From Streptomyces coelicoflavus (GTDB lineage Bacteria > Actinomycetota > Actinomycetes > Streptomycetales > Streptomycetaceae), in NCBI RefSeq assembly GCF_003112555.1, contig NZ_BEWB01000018.1, forward strand, positions 113,058-177,057: a DNA stretch of 64,000 bases, in the 5' to 3' direction. The notes beneath the pieces are model-generated. The model was given only the letters and a program-made list of their open reading frames with translations, ran no database searches and had not been told where the DNA came from. Positions 38,189 through 45,295 of the stretch are shown one piece after another. The stretch's first letter is position 1, and every line of letters starts with the position of its first letter. The position numbers and the translations under genes are program-made.

Positions 38189-38314
38189 GTGACGACGCCG
38201 CAACCGGGTGGAACGCCGGTACAGGGCCCCGACGAAGCCGCCGGTCACGTGGTCGGGAAGAGGCTGATGGGGCGGTCCGTGTCGCCGGCATGGCGGCGGA
38301 GGGCGATGACGTAG
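38189..38314 (+). CDS. Possible small ORF, function unknown
   Basis: A 41-residue ORF with an optimal AAGGAG five bases before its GTG. It begins VTTPQPGGTPVQGPDEAAGH. The reading frame then stops at TAG, while the next frame continues with LVTVEAEPPDWPEASDLAVR until TGA at 38407, so a longer gene may have been frameshifted. I do not recognise it. The remaining sequence of the 38159-38533 gap shows nothing else. Confidence 0.25.
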   Translation: MTTPQPGGTPVQGPDEAAGHVVGKRLMGRSVSPAWRRRAMT

Positions 38315-38533
38315 TCCTGGTGACCGTAGAGGCTGAGCCGCCGGATTGGCCCGAGGCCAGCGATCTCGCTGTTCGCGCCGCGCGCCGCGCTGGCCTGCAC
38401 CTATCGTGAATCGTGACAATCCTGCTACATATCGTCACCGTCCAGGTCTTGTCCAGTCATGTCCGGGCCTACCGGGAAACGCGGTGCGGTAGGGCGACGT
38501 TGAGCCGATGCGCCACGACGAAGGGGCACGGGC

Positions 38534-39598
38534 ATGGTGGCGATTGATGGCGACGCGGGGTTGCTCAGAAGTGAATCGGACGAGCCGGGGCGGGAGGTCG
38601 ATCCCGACGACGAGTGGGGTGTCGCGGTCATCGAGACCGTGGGGCGGCAGCTGAGGCTGCGGCGTGAGGTGGTGGGGATGACAGTCCCGGACTTCGCGTA
38701 GGCGACCGGGTACGGCGAGGACCTGATCTACAAAATCGAGGGCGGGAGGCGGATTCCCCGCCCCGAGTACCTCGACACGGCTGACGAACTGCTGGGTGCT
38801 GGCGGGCTGCTCGCCGCCATGAAGGAGGACGTGGCGAAGGTTCGGTATCCGAAGAAGGTGCGCGAGCTGACTCGGCTGGAAGCCAAGGCGGCGGAGATCG
38901 GAGCGTACGAATGCAACAGCATCCCGGGCCTGCTGCAGACACCCGAGCATGCCCGGGCCCTGCTGGAGTGCCGGCAGCCCGCCTACTCCCCGGAGGACCC
39001 GGAACGCCTGGTGGCGGCGCGCATCGCACGCAGGGCGGTCTATGACCGGTGTCCGGCGCCGGCACTCTGCTTCGTCCTGGAGGGGGCGACGCTTCGCCGT
39101 CGCGTCGGAGGCACACGGGTGCGACGACAACAGGTCGAACGCCTCCTGGAGGTAGGGCTATTGGCTAACGTCACCCTTCAGGTGATGCCGATGAACAGCG
39201 GACCTCACGCTGGCATCGGCGGCAGGATCGAGGTGCTGAAGTTCGCGGACGGGACGGCGGTGGGCCGCTCGGACGGCGTCTTCAACGGTCGGCCCATTCA
39301 CGAACCGAGGCAACTGCGCATCCTTGAACTGCGCTACGGCACCATCCGTGCCCAGGCGCTTCCACCGGGCGACTCAAGGGCCTTCATCGAGCAATTACTG
39401 GGAGAGACACGATCTACGAATCCACCGCCGGGGATGCAGTCGCACTGGCGTGGTTCAAGAGCAGCCACAGCAGCGGCCCCGACGGTGAAACCTGCGTCGA
39501 GATCGCGCATGCTCCCAGCGCCGTCCACGTCCGCGATTCGAAGAACGCCGAGGGTCCCACTTTCGCCGTGGGCAGTCAGGCATGGGGAGCCTTCGTGA
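38534..39598 (+). pseudogene. XRE-family regulator with DUF5753 domain, interrupted by an in-frame TAG
   Basis: The frame from the ATG at 38534 encodes an N-terminal helix-turn-helix (GRQLRLRREVVGMTVPDFA) that is cut by TAG at 38699-38701. The same frame continues with ATGYGEDLIYKIEGGRR and the C-terminal DUF5753 ligand-like domain (YECNSIPGLLQTPEHARALL, then FVLEGATLRRRVGG). The stop replaces a residue of the HTH, probably Gln. Downstream the family end (DSRAFIEQLLGE) is passed and the frame runs into unrelated out-of-frame sequence of the next gene until 39598. DNA binding is probably lost unless an internal start is used. Confidence 0.8.
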
Positions 39599-39618
39599 TG
39601 TACGGCGCGGAAGCCTGA
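39412..39618 (+). pseudogene. DUF397 gene without a canonical start codon
   Basis: In another frame overlapping the XRE remnant, codons from ATC at 39412 read IYESTAGDAVALAWFKSSHS, then GETCVEIAHAPSAVHVRDSK and AWGAFVMYGAEA-stop. This is a full-length DUF397 domain. Upstream to the in-frame TGA at 39325 there is no ATG, GTG or TTG. XRE/DUF5753 genes are usually followed by a DUF397 gene with overlapping stop and start; here both the XRE stop and the DUF397 start are gone, as after a small indel near 39400-39411. An ATT or ATC start cannot be excluded. Confidence 0.75.
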
Positions 39619-39678
39619 CGTTCCTGGCGTTCGTCCCCGGCTGTCAGGGGCCAGTGTGCGACGTGCCCGCCGCGACGT

Positions 39679-39696
39679 ATGAGTACGAGTACTCAT
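39679..39696. promoter_or_regulatory. Palindromic TetR-type operator, apparently orphan
   Basis: ATGAGTAC-GA-GTACTCAT is a perfect 8-bp inverted repeat with a 2-base centre, the form commonly bound by TetR-family repressors. A GGTGGAGG follows at once, but only a very short ORF comes after it. No TetR gene is seen in the window. The surrounding stretch 39619-39934 is otherwise non-coding; it holds a smaller GGGCAG/CTGCCC repeat near 39815. Confidence 0.55.
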
Positions 39697-39934
39697 GGTG
39701 GAGGCGTGACGAAATGAGGCAGGCTTGGCGAGGACGAGCGCGAGGCCCCGGCTGCCGTAGTGATTGAACACGAAACCAGTGTGGGGTTGTAACGGGCCTG
39801 GCGTAAATGGCAGTTGGGCAGGAACTGCCCGGCGACTACAGTGACGAAGCCTTGAGGTTACGATCAGTTGCGGGCGCGAGCCGTTCAGTCTGGCTCGGCC
39901 GATGGGTGTACGGGGAAGCGGGGGAGGTAGCAGC

Positions 39935-40384
39935 ATGCTTCCAGCTGACATGGTGGGAGGGGTGTCCGCCGCCAGGGCGGCCAACCTGGAGGTCACTGGC
40001 GAGGCGCTGTCGACGTTCGTGAAGCGGGTGGACAGCGCGCTTCGCAATCTTGAAGGGTCGGCGGGCGATCCGACGCGCATCGGCGCACAGAGGATCAAGC
40101 CCTCTTCACTCAACAGCGGCAGCACGGCCGCCTTCCCTGAGGCCCACGCGTTATACCTGCAGTACAACCGGGTCCACGAAGAGCTCACCAGCCTCTCGAA
40201 GACACTGCATCTTCAGATCGAGGCCATCGGCATCGCTGTCAGGGGCGCGCACGTGGGCTTCGACAACCTCGAAGAGGAACAGCGCCGCCGCTTCGCGCAG
40301 ATCCAGACGGAGATCAGGAAGATCGAGGGCGCCAAGGGCGAAGCTCTGCACAGCAATCAGGCGGCTACCAGCGGGAGTCTCTAA
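39935..40384 (+). CDS. Small helical protein of the second substrate module
   Basis: A 149-residue protein. The ATG at 39935 has GGGGAGG nearby, and the frame's earlier GTG lacks support. It is all-helical with heptad-like segments (EALSTFVKRVDSALRNLEGS, EELTSLSKTLHLQIEAIGIA, EEEQRRRFAQIQTEIRKIEG). There is no WXG turn or signal peptide. Three bases separate it from the WXG protein gene, so it is probably its partner. Codon use is less GC-biased than in the flanking housekeeping genes. Confidence 0.65.
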   Translation: MLPADMVGGVSAARAANLEVTGEALSTFVKRVDSALRNLEGSAGDPTRIGAQRIKPSSLNSGSTAAFPEAHALYLQYNRVHEELTSLSKTLHLQIEAIGIAVRGAHVGFDNLEEEQRRRFAQIQTEIRKIEGAKGEALHSNQAATSGSL

Positions 40385-40387
40385 ACG

Positions 40388-42082
40388 ATGTCCGACAAGC
40401 ACCATGAGGCGGACTACGACCGAGTTTCTCAGCAGAACGCCGCTGCGGATCTGACCCGAGGCCTGGAAGAGCGCCCCTCGTTCAGGCTTTTCGGCGGCAT
40501 GCTGAAGTCGGCTGTCGAATCGACGCCGCTGGGCTCGGCCATGAAGGGCCGAACAAACTTCGAGAACCACGACCTCAACGAGATGCTCGAGCTCGTGGAA
40601 CAGACGAATCCGGAAGATCTGGAGAGCTCTGGCAAAGCACTGTGGGATGCACGGGACGCCATCAAGGAGGCCGCCAAGGAGCTGGACGGTCACATCGGTA
40701 ACGTCCACTGGGTCGGCGAGGCGGGCGAAGCGTTTCGCAAGTGGGGGCGCTCTCTCGTCACCAGCACACACGCCCTGAGTACCTTTGCCGGCGGGGCAGG
40801 AGACCAGATCACCGCTGCCGCTGTGGGCTTGGCGAATGTGCGCACGGCCATGCCGGAACGTGATACGAGGCCGACGAGCAAGGCGCTGCGCCCCGAGCAG
40901 ATTCCGACGCCTATGCAGGTCGATGGCAACAGCGAGTACGCAGCAGCGGTCCGTGTCGAGAAGAATCGCCAAGAGGCGATCAACCAGATGAACCGGTTGT
41001 CGTCCTACTACGCTGTGTCGGAGGAGATGCTGGCGGGGCTGGAACCGCCGACGTTCAAGGCTATGCCGGATGTGGGAGTTCCGAAGCCTCGAGTCGCGCG
41101 CCGCGTCGGCGTGCCGACCGATCCTCAGCCGCGTCGCACCCAGGGAAGCGAGAGCGGGAACTTCTCAGACGGTCATTCGACTTCGGTCATGGAGGGCCGG
41201 ACTCAGCCGCATGCAGCGGACGGTTCAGTCGTTTCACCTGCGGGCATCACACGGCAGAATGTTTACACTGATGTTCCTGTCGGGACGAACATCGACAGTG
41301 TCGGCACGCCGACGCTTCCCACGTCTCCCGCTCCCGGTCACACGTTGCCGACCACGCTGCCCCAGGGCGACGGTGGTGGGCCTACTGGGCCGTTCGGTCC
41401 AGGTTTCGGCAGTCCGCTGCCCCGTGGCGGCCCTGGCCGGACCGATGGTGGAACCGGCCGTACCAAGGCACCGTTTTCCGCTCAGGGGCGTGTGACTCCT
41501 CCCAGTTCGGGTGGGGGCCCGGGTCCGGGACGTCCGGGCAACCAGGGTCCCTTCAATCAGGTGGGACGTCCGACGCCTGCTGGGCAGCAGCCGGGGGCTA
41601 AGGGGATCACGTCAGGAGCCAAGCCCTCCCCCGTGGGGCACGGGGTGAGCGGCGGTACACCACGTCCCAATCCCACGATGGCGCCGAGACCGGCGAGTGG
41701 CCCGGTCACTGGAGCCGGCCGGACCGGTGGTGTGGTTGGCGGTCGGCCAGCGAGCACTACAGGCGTAGCGGGACGAAGTGGTCCGAAGCTGCCCCGTGGC
41801 ACGGTCGTCGGGGCCGACGCCGGGTCGCAGTCGGGAAAGGGCCGCTCCGCGGCGAAGCCCGGTATCACCGGTGCGCCCGCGGGGTCGAGGTCTGCCGCCC
41901 GCGCCGAACGGAACGGCATGACCCGTGGTGGTGCGGGGCTCGTACGAGGTCCCGGCGGACGTGGGCGCGGTCGTGACGAACGCAGGGAGGAAGGCGCGGA
42001 GCGCCCCGACTACCTGGTCGAGGACGAAGAGACACACCTGCCTACGAATCCGCGGCGCGATGTGCCGCCGGTTGTCAACTGA
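40388..42082 (+). CDS. WXG-motif, Pro/Gly-rich probable type VII substrate
   Basis: A 564-residue protein. Residues about 60-215 are helical with Trp108-Val109-Gly110 at the turn (NVHWVGEAGEAFRKWGRSLV). A YxxxE motif (YAVSE, near 207-211) follows the second helix, matching the general T7SS export signal pattern. From about 230 to the end is a low-complexity Pro/Gly/Arg-rich tail. No catalytic domain was recognised. It resembles EspB/PPE-like secreted proteins in design only. A second mycosin gene lies 24 bases downstream. Confidence 0.7.
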   Translation: MSDKHHEADYDRVSQQNAAADLTRGLEERPSFRLFGGMLKSAVESTPLGSAMKGRTNFENHDLNEMLELVEQTNPEDLESSGKALWDARDAIKEAAKELDGHIGNVHWVGEAGEAFRKWGRSLVTSTHALSTFAGGAGDQITAAAVGLANVRTAMPERDTRPTSKALRPEQIPTPMQVDGNSEYAAAVRVEKNRQEAINQMNRLSSYYAVSEEMLAGLEPPTFKAMPDVGVPKPRVARRVGVPTDPQPRRTQGSESGNFSDGHSTSVMEGRTQPHAADGSVVSPAGITRQNVYTDVPVGTNIDSVGTPTLPTSPAPGHTLPTTLPQGDGGGPTGPFGPGFGSPLPRGGPGRTDGGTGRTKAPFSAQGRVTPPSSGGGPGPGRPGNQGPFNQVGRPTPAGQQPGAKGITSGAKPSPVGHGVSGGTPRPNPTMAPRPASGPVTGAGRTGGVVGGRPASTTGVAGRSGPKLPRGTVVGADAGSQSGKGRSAAKPGITGAPAGSRSAARAERNGMTRGGAGLVRGPGGRGRGRDERREEGAERPDYLVEDEETHLPTNPRRDVPPVVN

Positions 42083-42106
42083 GCGCGAGCGAGGACTCAT
42101 CCCATC

Positions 42107-43396
42107 ATGAAGTCAGCAACACGCCGAGGGCTGCGAGTGCGCGTAGGGGGCTCTGTCGCGAGCGCCCTGATCGTCGTCGGCGTGAGCTTTGCTCCTGGTG
42201 CCACTGCGGCCGACGTGCAGTCGGAGCAGTGGTACCTGGGGCCGATGCAGGCCGAGAAGATGTGGAAGACCAGCACGGGGGAGGGTATCAAGGTCGCCGT
42301 GATCGACACTGGCGTGAACCCCGACACGCCTTCCCTCAGAGGCCGGGTCCTGGCCGACGAAGTGCCGAAGCAAGTTGCGTACGGTGCCACGGACGATGAT
42401 GTTGGCCATGGGACGACCATGGCAGAGTTGATCGCTGGTAGCGGCGCGGACGGGCGACTCCAGGGCCTGGCGCCTGATGCGCAAATTGTGCCGTACAAAG
42501 CGGCATTGGGAGACTCGCCCAGCGCCAAGGATGATGAATTGGCGCCCACTTTGCAGGAAGCAATCAGGGCCGCTGCGGACACCGACGTGCGCATCATCAG
42601 CATGTCCGTCGGAAACGAGTTCTACGGGGCAGGAGAAGCAGCAGCGGTAAGGTATGCCGCATCCAAGGGAAAAGTCCTGATCGCGAGCGTCGGCAACAGT
42701 GGCCAGGACAGTGGCTACATCGAATATCCAGCGGCGTACGAATACGTTATTGGTGTGTCGTCGATCGACGAGAAAAGTCGCATCTCGGACTTCGGTCAGT
42801 CGGGTGGCCAGGTCGACTTGGTGGCGCCGGGTGAAGGCCTGCCCGCTTATTGCAATGGGAACTTCCACGAGTACTGCCACAACCTCAACGGCACCAGTTT
42901 CAGCACCGCCATCACCTCGGCCGCAGCCGCCCTCATCTGGTCCGCGCACCCGGACTGGACGGCGAACCAGGTCACCCGCTCCCTGATCGACACGGCCGGT
43001 CGCAAGTGGCCCAAGGACAAGCCGACCTCGACCGCCGGCTACGGAACCATCCGGCCTCGGTCGGTGCTGGCGAACCCGGACTACGACCCCGGCGAGCCGT
43101 ACTCCGACCCGCTCCGGAAGGAGAACACGCAGGAGGGGGAGAAGCTGGTCACGGAGATTCCGCCGGCGTCCGCCTCCGCCAAGCCGTCCGCGGGGACAAC
43201 AGCCGCGTCACAAGGTGCGGAAGGGGCGCCCAAGGACGAGCAGGCGGCTGCAGGATCGGATGACGCGAAGACCGTGGCGTCGGACGCGTCGAACGACAGC
43301 GGCAGCACGCTGTGGATCGCGCTCGGCGCCGCCGCAGCCGTGGTCGTGCTCGGAGGCGGCGCCTTCGCCGTGCTGCGGGCGAAGCGCGCGAACTGA
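42107..43396 (+). CDS. Second mycosin (S8 serine protease, T7SS-linked)
   Basis: A 429-residue protein with a signal peptide (VASALIVVGVSFAPGATA), a subtilisin-like domain and a C-terminal TM helix (WIALGAAAAVVVLGGGAFAV) with a short basic end. The triad is Asp67 (AVIDTGVN), His101 (DVGHGTTMAE) and Ser264 (NGTSFSTAITSA), all intact. It differs clearly from the first mycosin. Its place after the WXG/Pro-rich gene suggests processing of that substrate, which is inference. Confidence 0.9.
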   Translation: MKSATRRGLRVRVGGSVASALIVVGVSFAPGATAADVQSEQWYLGPMQAEKMWKTSTGEGIKVAVIDTGVNPDTPSLRGRVLADEVPKQVAYGATDDDVGHGTTMAELIAGSGADGRLQGLAPDAQIVPYKAALGDSPSAKDDELAPTLQEAIRAAADTDVRIISMSVGNEFYGAGEAAAVRYAASKGKVLIASVGNSGQDSGYIEYPAAYEYVIGVSSIDEKSRISDFGQSGGQVDLVAPGEGLPAYCNGNFHEYCHNLNGTSFSTAITSAAAALIWSAHPDWTANQVTRSLIDTAGRKWPKDKPTSTAGYGTIRPRSVLANPDYDPGEPYSDPLRKENTQEGEKLVTEIPPASASAKPSAGTTAASQGAEGAPKDEQAAAGSDDAKTVASDASNDSGSTLWIALGAAAAVVVLGGGAFAVLRAKRAN

Positions 43397-43452
43397 CACC
43401 GGCGTCGTCGGTGTCGTAACGAGAAAAGGAACAGGGAGGGCAGGGGCGGATC

Positions 43453-43803
43453 ATGGCCGACCAGAAGCTCGAAGACCTAGCCGTAGACAAGCTGCAGAAG
43501 GACATTTACGAGAAGTTCGAGAACATCCGCAAGCGGGTGCACAATCTGCAGGGCGTGATCGACACTCTCGAGACTGGTGGTCAGTGGCAGGGCGTCGGCC
43601 GTGCCGCGTTCGACAAGAAGCAGCTCGAGATCAACCAGTCGCTGCAGAACATGGGCCGCATCCTCGCGGACGTCGTGGACGGGATCACCGCGACGCGCAA
43701 GATCAAGGACAGCAAGGAAGACGAAGTCCTTGCCGCCGTGAACAAGATCGACGTCTACGAAGGTGCTGCCTCGCTTCGGTCGTCGCCCCTCAGCTCGTTC
43801 TGA
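43453..43803 (+). CDS. WXG100 family protein
   Basis: A 116-residue ESX substrate. Two helices are joined by Trp45-Gln46-Gly47 (GGQWQGVGRAAF). It lacks a YxxxD/E motif; the end reads YEGAASLRSSPLSSF. It sits directly before a second WXG100 gene, so the two probably form the heterodimer typical of EsxA/EsxB. Which one corresponds to EsxA cannot be said with certainty. Confidence 0.85.
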   Translation: MADQKLEDLAVDKLQKDIYEKFENIRKRVHNLQGVIDTLETGGQWQGVGRAAFDKKQLEINQSLQNMGRILADVVDGITATRKIKDSKEDEVLAAVNKIDVYEGAASLRSSPLSSF

Positions 43804-43906
43804 GAGGAACGGCCACTAGGGCGCCGAAGAACTGTTTGGGCACCATTCGGGATGCAGACATCAGCTACAGCCGGAGCATCTCCGGAACGAAACGAGGTAG
43901 GCAGAG

Positions 43907-44206
43907 ATGGGGCGTAACGCCGACGGTCTGGCGGTAACGTACGACGGACTCGACTTCGCGGCGACGAACCTCGCCAACGAGGCGAAGCTCCTCGACGAGG
44001 ACATTCAGCATCTCACCAAGCTGGTGCAAGACTGCCAGCAGTACTGGGAGGGCAAGGCCCACGGCGCCTTCAACGTCAAGCTGGCGGCCTGGCGCACGGA
44101 GACCACCGCCATTCACGAGGCCCTCATGGGCATCGGACATGTCGTCGGCACCTCCGGCGGTACGTACATGGAGGGCGACCTGGCGGCGTCCAAGTACCTG
44201 CAGTAG
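43907..44206 (+). CDS. WXG100 family protein carrying the T7SS export motif
   Basis: A 99-residue ESX substrate. Helix-turn-helix with Trp47-Glu48-Gly49 (QQYWEGKAHGAF). The C-terminus contains Tyr87-x-x-x-Asp91 (YMEGD), the general type VII secretion signal, absent from its 116-residue neighbour. Thus this partner likely carries the recognition signal for EccC. A 13-bp hairpin follows 17 bases after the stop. Confidence 0.87.
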   Translation: MGRNADGLAVTYDGLDFAATNLANEAKLLDEDIQHLTKLVQDCQQYWEGKAHGAFNVKLAAWRTETTAIHEALMGIGHVVGTSGGTYMEGDLAASKYLQ

Positions 44207-44222
44207 GCGCAAGGACAAGCAA

Positions 44223-44257
44223 CGAGGGTGGGCGTGCGCGGGAGACGCCCACCCTCG
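44223..44257 (+). terminator. Convergent terminator after the esx pair
   Basis: CGAGGGTGGGCGT and ACGCCCACCCTCG form a perfect 13-bp stem with a 9-base loop. It lies between the esx genes and the opposite-strand gene ending at 44276, so it can serve both. Confidence 0.8.
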
Positions 44258-44275
44258 CGGTGTTCGAGGCCGCCG

Positions 44276-45295
44276 TCAGTCGGGCAGCTCGAGGTCCGTA
44301 CAGCCGTGCCGGGCCGCCGACCGCTCGGCGAAGGTGCGCAGGGCCGAGCGGAGGAACTGCTCCGTCGGAGCGGCGTAGACCGTCGCATGGATGCGGAAGA
44401 CGGCTGGAACGGTGCTGCCGGGGCAGGACGCCGTCGCCGTCGCGCTGTCGTGCGTGAGGCCTGGTTCTGGCCACTGCTCGTCGTGGTCGGCCGGCCGGAG
44501 ACGCTGTGCGTAGGGGCCGAACGATGCCTCCATGGAGTACAGGATTTCGTCCCGCGCCTTCGTCTCGCCCAGCAGACAGAGTTCCAGCGGTGAGCTGTCC
44601 GAAGCCACGCTTCCCTGGACCCAGTTGACCCACTGGGTCTCCGGTATCTCGAGGCCCTCGCAGGTGCCCGAAGCACCGGCCGCGGCGTATTGCTCGTTCG
44701 AGAGCGAGAGTTCCGGTATGTGTCCGCCGAAGGACGCCTCGCACGACTCTTGGTCGGCCGCCTTGCGCGCGACAGCGGTGGCCAGCTCCCCCACGGCTCG
44801 GCTTTCGTCGCCGTTCCCGTGGGATTCATCGCCCGCGATGTTCACCACCAGGGACGCGTCCTTGTTGGTACAGGGCAGTACGACAGCCGTGGTCCGCCCG
44901 TCCGTGAAGCCGCGCCAACCGCCGCCCAGGCCCACGGGCAGGTGGTCCGACGCCTCTCGGTCCAGAGTGCTCAGCATGTCGGCTACGACGTCCGAGCGGG
45001 TCGCGTCGGCACGGATCAGTCCGACACTCACCGCCAGGTCCGCGACGCGGCAGGAGCGGAAACGGTCCTCGCCGAACCCGTGTTCCGCGTCATGCGAGAG
45101 GCCGACCTCGGTGTTGAGGCCGGTGAAGACAGCCGACTCGTCGTACGGGATCAGTCCGCCGCAATACGTCGCGAGCTTGTCCTCGTACCGCCAGCCTCTG
45201 CCGGTGTCGCTCACCTGATACCAGACGTACGCGGCCGTGAGGGCGAGCACCAGGGGGAGGACACCGAAGAGCCCGGCTTTCCGGAGTACTCTCAC
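44276..45295 (-). CDS. Membrane-anchored extracytoplasmic protein coupled to eccC
   Basis: A 339-residue protein. The GTG at 45295 overlaps the eccC stop by 4 bases (GTGA). One N-terminal TM/signal anchor (LFGVLPLVLALTAAYVWYQV) leads to a Cys-rich outer domain (ATYCGGLIPY, SCRVADLAVSVGL, VVLPCTNKD, ESCEASFGG, SCPGSTVPAVF). The end (ERSAARHGCTDLELP) resembles the lipoprotein at 33811-34494. Probably an accessory of EccC function. The family is not recognised. Confidence 0.75.
   Translation of the reverse strand: MRVLRKAGLFGVLPLVLALTAAYVWYQVSDTGRGWRYEDKLATYCGGLIPYDESAVFTGLNTEVGLSHDAEHGFGEDRFRSCRVADLAVSVGLIRADATRSDVVADMLSTLDREASDHLPVGLGGGWRGFTDGRTTAVVLPCTNKDASLVVNIAGDESHGNGDESRAVGELATAVARKAADQESCEASFGGHIPELSLSNEQYAAAGASGTCEGLEIPETQWVNWVQGSVASDSSPLELCLLGETKARDEILYSMEASFGPYAQRLRPADHDEQWPEPGLTHDSATATASCPGSTVPAVFRIHATVYAAPTEQFLRSALRTFAERSAARHGCTDLELPD

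Noticed and set aside
39807..40022. 71-residue ORF before the small helical protein
   Set aside because: It has no good ribosome binding site and overlaps the better-supported start at 39935 out of frame.
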